The position numbers were made by a program, and so were the translations under genes. This document shows positions 11,963 to 21,330 of a stretch of DNA of 64,000 nucleotides, in pieces. Each line of letters starts with the position of its first letter. Position 1 is the stretch's first letter. The stretch is from the NCBI GenBank assembly GCA_963556195.1, contig OY744525.1, positions 56,361,946 to 56,425,945 on the forward strand, read 5' to 3'. The notes under the pieces were generated by a model, which made no database searches, had not been told where the DNA came from, and saw nothing but the letters and a program-made list of their open reading frames with translations. Origin of the DNA: Sepiola atlantica. Lineage: Eukaryota; Mollusca; Cephalopoda; Sepiida; Sepiolidae.

Positions 11963-12989
11963 AAATACAAAAAAATATTTCTTATAATTTTTTTTATCTT
12001 GTACGATATTGCTTAATCTTTAGTAATAAAAATAGATTTTATAGAGAGAGGGGGGGGCATTTTAGTGTAAGAGGATCACTTTACAATCTAAAGTCAATGT
12101 GAAACGATCAGCCATTTCCTGACTAAACAAAAGAGTTAACCAAAAGACACAAACAATTTGTTTGAAACTTGTTCATGATGACAACAAATGACACAGATCT
12201 AGGAAGTAAACATCTTGTGTACAGCATTCGTTTTGGTCTCTGCCCATACCCCTACAAGGTGTGTGGAAAGCAACTCCTTATTAGTAAGTCTCTAGTTCTC
12301 TGCTTTTTAGCAGAATTCCACCTTTTGTAAAATCCCAAAAGTTGATTTTTGCTTAAATGGCAACAGCCTTCCATGGATGTGGGTTCTACACATTTTGGTC
12401 GAAATCCACTTTTTTTTTTTTAATATGAATGCATCACCTGTAGGGGCGAAATGAGGAGGGAACTGGGAGTGGTTCTAAATATTTGCAGCAAGTAGAAGTG
12501 AAAACTTAATAGCTGATGGAAGGGTTCATTTAAGCAATACACATAAGAGAACGAAAAAAATTTTCCCTCTGTATCTCTGCTGAACTCCTTATTTTCTCAT
12601 TGCTTGTTGGTTCGATTTTATTCTTTTCTCTTTCTTCCTCCCTCTCACTTTCTTCTTTCTTTTTTCCTGTTTTTCTCTCTTTCTCTTCCTCTCTCATTCT
12701 TGTCTCGCCTTCCTTTTCTCTCTGAAAACTGAAAATATTAATTTTGCCATAAAGGTTAAGACTTCAGACGATTCATAAAGTGGTAGGGGAGTTAGATGAC
12801 TTGTGTTTCATCAAAGAATGACTTCCCTCCCCCCTCCCCCCACATGCACACTAGGTGTCTTTCTCTTACGTTGTTTTTAGTTGTTTTTGTTTGTGTTGCA
12901 CACACTCACTCACACTCCCACATACAGGGGGTCAATGTCCCCCACCCCAAGTCGATCTCAGCTTTTTTTGGTCATTGGCTACTCACATT
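11963..12989. other. Intergenic, no gene recognised
   Basis: AT-rich with a long CT/TTC-rich tract at about 12610-12725 and a C-rich run near 12830. No exon-like frame was seen. Confidence 0.4.
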
Positions 12990-13376
12990 TTGGCCTTTTG
13001 GCTAAGATCAAAGTGTAGTATCTGTTCCGATGGATACTGCACCCCATAAACTGGTATTGTCTTGGCCTTCGGGGTTTGATTTACGCCGGTCTATGGATCT
13101 GTCCTGTGCAGTTCTAGGAGGTCCACCCTCCCAGGCTTTGCCTCCCCTCTTTGGGGAGGAGTAAGTTCATTGCTTACTGCCTGAGGGCTCCTACCGGGGA
13201 ATGCCAACGGGGCTGCCCAGGCAATTTTTAATGGCCAGAGTGCTCACCTTCTCGGGCGCTGGCTTTTCAAACCCCACTTTCCCGACCCGACCTTGGGTCA
13301 GATCTTACTTGTGGGAGTAAGATAAAAACTGGCCTTGTGCCTAACTCCTGGAGAGGAGTAAATCAATACTCACATC
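12990..13376 (+). repeat. U2-snRNA-derived repeat, copy B (head intact)
   Basis: Positions 12990-13028 read TGGCCTTTTGGCTAAGATCA then AAGTGTAGTATCTGTTC, differing from the conserved U2 snRNA 5' region by one inserted A and one substitution. This stretch spans the U2 branch-point-recognition region (GTAGTA). It is followed by a segment ending CTGCACCCC, like the U2 3' terminus, and then a body of about 330 bases containing CTAGGAGGTCCACCCTCCCA, GGGGAGGAG and ATGCCAACGGGGCTGCCCAG. The body is shared with other window copies that lack the head. A SINE with a U2-derived head is my reading. Confidence 0.75.
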
Positions 13377-13479
13377 CCTGGAAAGTGCTCATAATTTATT
13401 ACTGAAATATAATTCTCACAAGGAATAAATATGATAAGAAACTATAGAATTAGAATTCAATATGGGCTCTAGCATTTTC

Positions 13480-13590
13480 TTCCAGCTTCTCAAGCTACCT
13501 TGGAAGTCAATTTCTTAAAGCTGTCCAACACATGTCAGCATGTAAAATGGACGTTAAACCAAATATGATGATGATGATGATGATTTCTCC
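13480..13590 (+). repeat. LINE 3' terminus (family C) with GATGAT tail
   Basis: TTTCTTAAAGCTGTCCAACA and the following CATGTCAGCATGTAAAATGG end in (ATG)n. The same end follows a LINE reverse-transcriptase C-terminus at 55245-55690, and it appears in reverse complement at 36480-36560. Only the 3' tail is present. Confidence 0.7.
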
Positions 13591-14214
13591 TTTCCAGAAA
13601 CATCACCCATGGAATGTGAGGACTGGCTGTTTTCTTGTCGGCTAGTGTTTTGAGTAGGTTGTATGTGGAAATTTTCAATCCTCTCATAGTATTCATCATC
13701 ATCATTTACTAAAAAAAATTCTGAATTGTTGTATTCAGCCTTTATAGACACGATAAGTGTATGCCTCTTCATTTGCTGTGTAATTATAGGAGCTGCCATT
13801 GGTAATTCTTAAAATATAAAGTCAAATAATATCTCTATATATAAAGTTAGGTATGTGTATATGTTTATGTATTTCTATGTTCAAGATTCACTCGTAAACT
13901 AATAAACTGAAAGATGGGAATTCAGAAGTCTATGACTAAACTCCAAACGTTAAAAAAACCAAAAAAAAAAACAGTTTGGTTCAATTCCTGTAGAAGCACA
14001 AAAACCCTCTGTGTAACTTTGAGCTCCAATAAACGAAAAATAATTCTGCTCACCGCAGAATCTCACTCGACACTCGGCTCGCCTTCTCCTGATTTTTTTC
14101 TCTTTTTATTAGCAGATTTTCCTTCAGTTAATTGCGCTTAACCAATCAGAAAAAACATAATCCGCTAGCTGACTATTTGTCATTAAGGCGAATCCACGTA
14201 TTATTGTGCAGCAA
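13591..14214. other. Intergenic, no gene recognised
   Basis: Contains a fragment of the repeat family R1 near 13600-13640 (CCCATGGAATGTGAGGACTG). Nothing else recognisable. Confidence 0.35.
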
Positions 14215-14400
14215 CCAGTAGATTTGTTACTTCGAGGTTGCGAGTTCAATCCTCACTAGAAAACTAGTAATCCAAATCTTATTTTCCTTTCCATCTGCAA
14301 TCTGCAAGCCAGGCAAAGGCGGACCCTCTTACTGCGGGGATGAAGTAAGTCCGGGCCATCTCCACCGCTCGATCCTGGTTCAAGATCATCAATTCCGCCA
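14215..14400 (+). repeat. tRNA-like repeat fragment (SINE)
   Basis: GAGGTTGCGAGTTCAATCCTC is a good RNA polymerase III B-box/T-arm. An anticodon arm and acceptor stem cannot be folded convincingly, so this is a SINE head rather than a tRNA gene. A GC-richer tail follows (GGCGGACCCTCTTACTGCGG...GGTTCAAGATC). A run of C residues lies downstream at about 14509-14525. Confidence 0.5.
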
Positions 14401-14718
14401 CATAAACCGATCATTATAAATTATGAAATATATATTCTAGGCAAAATCATGAGTAAAGTGGGCCCATTATTTTTTTGTAAACTTTACCATTTAGGTGGCG
14501 TGTCCCTGACCCCCCCCCCCCCCCCACACACACCCAAATAAGAAAAAATAAAAGTTAAAAACTAATGCTCTACATATTACTAATACCAGTCCTGGGACGG
14601 GTATTTCTTCTAGTTCTGTTATCGTAAAAATAATGTATGTATTCAAATAGCTTACATACCCTGTATATGTACTAGGATTGATTTCGACTGCAGCAAAAGA
14701 GAAAAATTAAGCATAATA

Positions 14719-14835
14719 ATGTTGACACACTGGTTTTTTTGTTTTTTTTAGATCATTAAAGTTAAGCAACATTTAGCCTGGTCAGTATCAGATGGGTGAC
14801 TATTTGGAAAGACCAGGCGATGTATGTGGGAGGAT
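14719..14835 (+). repeat. 5S rRNA-derived repeat, copy 1
   Basis: AAAGTTAAGCAACATTTAGC, then CTGGTCAGTA, ATGGGTGAC and GACCAGGCGATGTA follow the order and spacing of the 3' two thirds of 5S rRNA. GTTGACACACTGG upstream corresponds to the preceding 5S segment, interrupted by a T-rich insertion. Substitutions break the 5S stems, so it is a pseudogene or SINE head, not a functional 5S gene. Confidence 0.8.
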
Positions 14836-15454
14836 GACGACAACTATCTGCAAACAACTAACTTTGTTAAATTATCTTGCATGAACGGGATATACATGCG
14901 ACTAGGGACCACTTATGAATTTGATATTCCTTAAAACTTCCTCCAAAGGAGGAAGCCAGATGAACATGCCCAGTGATGTGTCGCATCAGAACATGGATCA
15001 GGAAAAGGGCAAAATGCTGTGGTACCTATGGCCATTGTTGCAGTGCTCTTTACCAAAGCAACCAATGTCAAAGGGAATTTTTGTGGTCATGGTTACATAA
15101 TTGAGAGAGAGAGGGGTGGGGATTCACTCTTTTTTTATTTTTTATTTCAGTACAAAATTTTCTTTGAATTTTAAATCACATTCCATTACTGGAACCTGAA
15201 AATCTATATGCTTGTTTCGTTTTCTTTCCAGTTACCAAACAAAACTAGAGATATTTAGTTTTAAATTTGAAAGAAAAAAAAAATTAGTGTTTATGTGTTT
15301 TTTGTCATGAAACCATGGCCATCCCTACTACAGGCCAGACAATCGTGCAACTGGGGTCTTTTACTGGGGGCCATGTGAATTTTCTTAAATATTCGATATA
15401 GAAGTTGCAAACTATATCAACTGGTGTGGATCCTTTTTTTCTTTTTAACCACAA

Positions 15455-16983
15455 TATGGGTCAGTCCAGCCAATTTCAGTGAGGGCTTGGAATTGATGTT
15501 CTCCAAATCTCCTGAAACTTTCAGATTCTTTTAGTACCATTGAAAGGAGTAAATCCTGAAAATTTCAGCTCAATTCCTTTTTCCGTTCAAATTTTATGGC
15601 CTTTTGAAAATATTCATGTCGCTGAAATTTTTTCGACACTGAGGATTTTCTCAATTTTGGAAGCCAATTTTCAGAAATTGTTATATTTAAAAAGGTCTGG
15701 ATGAACTGCTTTCAATTATGTCCATAGAATACTATAAGAATAAGTTTAATTCATGGTTTCTAACCAAATTGGAAAAAATTTACGGAGCTAACAAAAATGA
15801 CAAAAATTGAAAAAATCACCCCAAAAAGTCAAATTTTGAATTTTTAAAGAGTAAGTTCTTGCTAACAATCAACCCAAAATCCTTTTAATGCTTTAAACCT
15901 CATAGTATGCTATGAATACTTCCTCAAAAAATAAAATTTAGGTGTTGAAAACAAATAAATTTGAAATTATGGGGTACCAAATATGGCAAAAAGTCAGCAA
16001 AACTTAAATTTTACGGACTTTTTTCCATTTTAGAATGGTAATAACTCAGTAACGGTTGCTCAGAACCATATAAAACTATATATTTTCTTGAAGAACACCT
16101 TGAGCTCTATTCAAAAATGTAAAATAAACCAGTTTATAAACATCCTACTAAAATCTATGGGACATCAAAAATCACAAAATTTTAAAAATTTTAACTTTCG
16201 ACGAAGTTCAGAGGCCTGGAACTTGTGGCCAAGAAAAAAAATGGATTCGATTTTTTGATTTTTTTCAAAGAATAGACTTTCAGGTTTTAGAAAATTATCA
16301 TGAGGATGGCAAACAGGGCTTTTACTCTTTAAAATGGTGCTTTCTATCATGGCACCTTTCAATATCCAAATCTGGCCTTTTCTACCATCTGCTTATAGTT
16401 TCGCAATAAAAAAACAAGTTTTAATCAAAATTTTCAACACATTTTAAAGAAATGCTATATATAGTGTAGATAGAATATCTTTCATTGGACAGAGAGATAT
16501 TAATATAATAAACTTTGATAAAAATAAGAGTCCTAATCAAAATAACTTTTAGCCTTTCCCATAGTTATTTTATCGAAACAGTAAAACCTTCCTGTGCTTC
16601 CAGTAGATGGTGTATCAACTTCACAGTACACATCTTTAATTGGAACCCAACAAACGTCATCACGCTTTGGCCAATAAAACTTTTCAGAAGGTCCTTTAGG
16701 ATGGAGGAATTTTACATTAACATCACCATGTTCATTTGATACATCATTCGCAACACAGAAGTACCAATCTTTATCGTACTGATATACATAAAATCTACCT
16801 GGTTTGATGTCTTCAATTCTTAATTTACAATTCAATTCTCCCTTCAATTCTCCCTGATCAATTACACTTATCTGCTTCGAATGATCTGCAAAGGATGTCT
16901 TCTTCATAGTTAGACTCATGGTTGTGTTGTCAGGAATAAATTGGTGATGACTACGTGTACCTTTGAATGTACTTGATGTTGCA
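15455..16983 (+). repeat. Inner inverted-repeat arm, left
   Basis: Starts at ATATGGGTCAGTCCAGCC and ends at GTACTTGATGTTGCA; the mirror of 17436-18964. Positions 16533-16983 are coding on the minus strand. Positions 15455-16532 have no frame, yet match the other arm equally well, which points to recent duplication rather than selection on protein. Confidence 0.9.
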
Positions 16984-17426
16984 AATCGAGATTCAAGAAA
17001 TTGAGTGTTACTAGCAACCTCCTCAGTGCTCACAAAAAAAGAGGTTATACCATCAATATCTGCTTCTGCAAACTCAAATAACTGCTTTGGTGTCAGAATT
17101 TGATTAGAGTAGGGACGTTGAAGGCTAGCATGTGCTGCTAATCTCTTGATTGTGCCACCTACGCCATCACAAGCATTCTTTCCGTGTGATGTGGCAAAGA
17201 AGTTCCATTCTGCTTGGAGATCGAAATCGGTAAAATGATACAGCAAGTTTGTCAAGTTCTTAAAGTTCTTGTATTGTGCTGCTGAACCATCGCTAAAATA
17301 GTAAACCTTGTGCAAAAATGGGAATTCCTTGGTGATGTAATTCTGGTGAAAATGTTTCAAGAAGCTGAAGACAGTATTAATGTCATGAGTTTTATGATCA
17401 CTAATGCAGGCATACGATTTATGAGA
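16533..17426 (-). CDS. Transposase-like protein, N-terminally truncated, family unclassified
   Basis: The frame is open from about 17426, with an upstream in-frame stop just beyond. The first residues (NSHKSYACISDHKTHDINT) already look like the inside of a domain, so the N-terminus is missing rather than starting here. No convincing ATG precedes the domain. Recognisable blocks are VYYFSDGSAAQYKN, followed about 35 residues on by FFATSHGKNACDGVGGTIKR and ASLQRPYSNQILTPKQLF. These spaced SDG...QYKN and HGK..CDG.GG.K blocks recur in repetitive genes of many invertebrates and have the look of an RNase-H-fold DDE nuclease, but I do not recall an accepted superfamily name. The C-terminal 100 residues (IKPGRFYVYQYDKDWYFCV onward) look like a small beta-rich, chromatin-reader-like domain; this is inference. 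Truncation coincides with the spacer/right-arm junction. Confidence 0.6.
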   Translation of the reverse strand, partial: SHKSYACISDHKTHDINTVFSFLKHFHQNYITKEFPFLHKVYYFSDGSAAQYKNFKNLTNLLYHFTDFDLQAEWNFFATSHGKNACDGVGGTIKRLAAHASLQRPYSNQILTPKQLFEFAEADIDGITSFFVSTEEVASNTQFLESRFATSSTFKGTRSHHQFIPDNTTMSLTMKKTSFADHSKQISVIDQGELKGELNCKLRIEDIKPGRFYVYQYDKDWYFCVANDVSNEHGDVNVKFLHPKGPSEKFYWPKRDDVCWVPIKDVYCEVDTPSTGSTGRFYCFDKITMGKAKSYFD

Positions 17427-17435
17427 ATTTATTTA

Positions 17436-17886
17436 TGCAACATCAAGTACATTCAAAGGTACACGTAGTCATCACCAATTTATTCCTGACAACACAACCA
17501 TGAGTCTAACTATGAAGAAGACATCCTTTGCAGATCATTCGAAGCAGATAAGTGTAATTGATCAGGAAGAGTTGAAGGGAGAATTGAATTGTAAATTGAG
17601 AATTGAAGACATCAAACCAGGTAGATTTTATGTATGTCAGTACGATAAAGATTGGTACTTCTGTGTTGCGAATGATGTATCAAATGAACATGGTGATGTT
17701 AATGTAAAATTCCTCCATCCTAAAGGACCTTCTGAAAAGTTTTATTGGCCAAAGCGTGATGACGTTTGTTGGGTTCCAATTAAAGATGTGTACTGTGAAG
17801 TTGATACACCATCTACTGGAAGCACAGGAAGGTTTTACTGTTTCGATAAAATAACTATGGGAAAGGCTAAAAGTTATTTTGATTAG
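17436..17886 (+). pseudogene. Mirrored C-terminal fragment of the transposase-like gene
   Basis: Encodes the same C-terminal region as 16533-16983, beginning ATSSTFKGTRSHHQFIPDN and ending MGKAKSYFD. Over the 128 residues from MSLTMKK, I see two differences from the other copy (QEELKG for QGELKG, and VCQYDK for VYQYDK). It lacks the SDG and HGK blocks, so it cannot be a catalytic protein alone. It arose by the inverted duplication. Confidence 0.85.
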
Positions 17887-18964
17887 GACTCTTATTTTTA
17901 TCAAAGTTTATTATATTAATATCTCTCTGTCCAATGAAAGATATTCTATCTACACTATATATAGCATTTCTTTAAAATGTGTTGAAAATTTTGATTAAAA
18001 CTTGTTTTTTTATTGCGAAACTATAAGCAGATGGTAGAAAAGGCCAGATTTGGATATTGAAAGGTGCCATGATAGAAAGCACCATTTTAAAGAGTAAAAG
18101 CCCTGTTTGCCATCCTCATGATAATTTTCTAAAACCTGAAAGTCTATTCTTTGAAAAAATCAAAAAATCGAATCCATTTTTTTTCTTGGCCACAAGTTCC
18201 AGGCCTCTGAACTTCGTCGAAAGTTAAAATTTTTAAAATTTTGTGATTTTTGATGTCCCATAGATTTTAGTAGGATGTTTATAAACTGGTTTATTTTACA
18301 TTTTTGAATAGAGCTCAAGGTGTTCTTCAAGAAAATATATAGTTTTATATGGTTCTGAGCAACCGTTACTGAGTTATTACCATTCTAAAATGGAAAAAAG
18401 TCCGTAAAATTTAAGTTTTGCGGACTTTTTGCCATATTTGGTACCCCATAATTTCAAATTTATTTGTTTTCAACACCTAAATTTTATTTTTTGAGGAAGT
18501 ATTCATAGCATACTATGAGGTTTAAAGCATTAAAAGGATTTTGGGTTGATTGTTAGCAAGAACTTACTCTTTAAAAATTCAAAATTTGACTTTTTGGGGT
18601 GATTTTTTCAATTTTTGTCATTTTTGTTAGCTCCGTAAATTTTTTCCAATTTGGTTAGAAACCATGAATTAAACTTATTCTTATAGTATTCTATGGACAT
18701 AATTGAAAGCAGTTCATCCAGACCTTTTTAAATATAACAATTTCTGAAAATTGGCTTCCAAAATTGAGAAAATCCTCAGTGTCGAAAAAATTTCAGCGAC
18801 ATGAATATTTTCAAAAGGCCATAAAATTTGAACGGAAAAAGGAATTGAGCTGAAATTTTCAGGATTTACTCCTTTCAATGGTACTAAAAGAATCTGAAAG
18901 TTTCAGGAGATTTGGAGAACATCAATTCCAAGCCCTCACTGAGATTGGCTGGACTGACCCATAT
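17436..18964 (-). repeat. Inner inverted-repeat arm, right
   Basis: Reverse complement of 15455-16983 and equal in length, with scattered single-base differences, for example GCGGACTTTTTGCC where the left arm has A in place of the first G. Confidence 0.9.
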
Positions 18965-19309
18965 ACAAGTAATGATCTTTTGACATAAGTACAAAATCTC
19001 TAAAAAAAAAATCCAACATTGAAATAAAAATTCTTCATTGAAATATGCATTTGCCTTTGTTCATTCAAAATTATCTGTCTCTTCATTTATAGGAATTTAT
19101 CAATAATTGTAAAATTTATCAATTAGCTCATTGTGGTTCTTATTATTTGGTATGTAAAACACATAAAAACATCAAACTAATCTCACAGAGAAATTTTACC
19201 TTTGTTTGCAACTTCTATATCGAATATTTAAGAAAATTCACATGGCCCCCAGTAAAAGACCCCAGTTGCACGATTGCCTGGCCTGTGGTAGGGATGGCCA
19301 TGCATGAAA

Positions 19310-19700
19310 CACATTTATTTGAGAATTTACAGAAAATCGAATTTGTATTGGTTCTTCATAAATACTAATTTCATTTTAAAACATTTTTATTTTTATTTTT
19401 TTTTCTAAAATTTAATGTTAATATATTTTTACAAATTTTAAAAAAAAATGCGTTTCACCCTTCGTTCGCGCATCTTTAGGTGATCGAAGAGGGAAATTTC
19501 TGCCCCCATCTTTCTCAGAGCTAAATCTATTCTTGTATGTAGAAATAAAATCAAAAAGATTGAATTAGATTCACTTCATCTGTGATGCTGATAGCTTTTC
19601 TTTTTAATTTAGTGAATCCTTGGACCCATGAATTTAATTATTTAATATTTTGTCCCTGGAAAATTTTATGAGCCCATAGAAAAATTTATATTAATGATTC
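19310..19700. other. Intergenic, no gene recognised
   Basis: AT-rich flank of the inverted element. Nothing identifiable. Confidence 0.35.
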
Positions 19701-19709
19701 CCGGAACTG

Positions 19710-20100
19710 TCATCATCATCTAGTCATGGTAGTGTCATGGATCCTCCTGACTCTCTCACGTCATCTCACTCTATCCTCCATCACCTCAGGTAGCTCTTGA
19801 TGGATGCATTGTGAGTCTTCCACTAGTTGCTTGACATAGGTTCTGTGCGGTTTCCCTACTGAACCACATCCTTGTTTTGGCCTCCACAAAAATCCTTAGC
19901 CTTCTAGCAATGACCAGCAAATCTGGTTCTTCTCTCTTCGATCAGAGCTGAGATCCAAGGAAGGTGTCTATAGAGTTACTCTCTCGCGAGGTGCTGCCTC
20001 CAGAAAATGTTAAGAGCAGCTCTCAGCATTCTGGTGTACACACCATCATTTTCCTCTAATCTTTTGGTAAAAGTCCAAGTGCTACTTCCATATACAAGAA
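19710..20100 (-). pseudogene. LINE reverse-transcriptase C-terminal fragment
   Basis: The minus strand, starting near 20095, reads LVYGSSTWTFTKRLEENDG, YTRMLRAALNIFWRQHLARE and further downstream a GRP/RTY-like stretch. These are characteristic of non-LTR reverse-transcriptase C-termini (the W-T-L...RMLR..L..SWR pattern). Stops and frameshifts are present. Confidence 0.75.
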
Positions 20101-20177
20101 CTGATGGTTTCAAAGAAGTCATGTTTCATCTTGGTAGGAAGATTAGAAAAAAACAAATATTTAAAATCTAATAAGAA

Positions 20178-20935
20178 AATAGTCCTTATATTTTTGTTTT
20201 CTCGTACATAAATCAAATAACAGTATAAATGTCCATTATTCACTCCTCCACCCCAACCCTCGCGGAATGTATCATGTAACCAGAATTCAAGAACATACAT
20301 TTCAAAGAACGGTTAACCTTAAGAAGCTGCTCGTGATGTTGTAGATGACAGCCTGTTCTGGTGAGGGATGACAATAATGTTCTGAGCTGAGAATCCTTGT
20401 TCACAGCCAGCTGTATGTACGGCCAAGAAATGTATTTCCCTGATCCTGGTCACAAAATTAAATTGTTCAGTTACACAGAAAATGGTGGATAGATCGAGTC
20501 GACTGTTTTTATAGTTAGCTTTAAATGGTGAAGGAATTAAAAAAAAGAAAAAAAAAGAGAACCCACAGTCCTGACCAATTACTTAGAAAATAGTCTGTAT
20601 ATTTGTTGTTTTCTACTACTTAAATCAAATAACAGTGTAAATGTGACTTACCCCTCACCCCCTGCTGGAAGGGATCACGTAACCAGAATTCAAGAATGGT
20701 TGAGCCTAAGAAGCTGCTCTTGATGTTTCGATGACAGCCTGTTACGATGAGGGATGAGAATAAGGTTCTGAGCTGAGAATCCTGTATGTACAGCCAAGAA
20801 ATGTATTTCCCTGATCCTTATCACAAAACTAAATTGTTTAGTTACAAAGAAAATGGTGGGTAGATAGGGTTGACTGCCCTTATCGTTAGCTTGAAATGGT
20901 GGGGGGATAAAAATGAAAGAAAATAACGAAAACGA
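20178..20935. repeat. Tandem duplication, about 370-bp units
   Basis: Unit 1 (about 20178-20555) and unit 2 (about 20587-20935) share AAATCAAATAACAGT, GTAACCAGAATTCAAGAA, AAGAAGCTGCTC, GATGACAGCCTGTT and AAGAAATGTATTTCCCTGAT in the same order. Divergence is roughly 15% with small indels, so the duplication is not recent. No coding frame is shared. Confidence 0.85.
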
Positions 20936-21230
20936 ACCCACACCCCTGGCAGGTTTTCTGTGTGCATTACAATGTATTGTTTCTTCATGAAAAAAATTGA
21001 ATCGCATCCTTGGGACGCATGGGTAAGATTTTACTTTGTCCGTTTAGATTTTTTTCGTCTCTGACGCTTTCAGCATCACTGTTTCATGGTATTTCATGTA
21101 TTTTTACAGATGGAGTTTGACATGTTCTTTTCTGTGTAAAAGAAAAATTGATATTCATTGCAGAACTGTTCATTCAAGTATCATTGTCACTGTTTCACTA
21201 ATTCTTTTGTTTTTATTTAATTTTTTTCAG

Positions 21231-21330
21231 ACGTCTGAATTACCGAAACTGTTGATTGCCTACCTTCTCACTCTTTTGCAAAAGGAATCTTTAGAATCAC
21301 ACTGGCAGCAGATGTTATTCTTTTGAAAAC
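21231..21330 (+). other. 5' UTR exon part and splice acceptor of the zinc-finger gene
   Basis: TTTATTTAATTTTTTTCAG ending at 21230 is a strong polypyrimidine tract plus AG. It lies 100 bases before the start codon, with an in-frame stop at 21292-21294, so this segment is probably untranslated. The upstream exon was not identified. Confidence 0.5.

Larger units (their letters stand above)
15311..19306. mobile_element. Large inverted-duplication element
   Basis: Outer arms 15311-15410 and 19203-19306 are inverted copies, both carrying CAATCGTGCAACTGGGGTCT. Inner arms 15455-16983 and 17436-18964 are inverted copies of equal length (1529 bp each) and about 98-99% identical by eye. A spacer of 452 bp lies at 16984-17435. 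Between outer and inner arms, the left side has about 45 bases and the right side about 240 bases, so the two halves differ there. The element holds a transposase-like gene fragment reading out of the spacer on the minus strand and a mirrored copy of its C-terminal part. I read it as a transposon that underwent a recent inverted duplication of its 3' half. Confidence 0.85.

Noticed and set aside
12990..13048. Functional U2 snRNA gene
   Set aside because: Only the first 38 bases of U2 are present; the Sm site and stem-loops are missing and a repeat body follows.
14505..14530. CRISPR or other regularly spaced array anywhere in the window
   Set aside because: Only homopolymers, microsatellites and the 16-bp minisatellite were seen; the sequence is eukaryotic and no spacer-repeat pattern exists.
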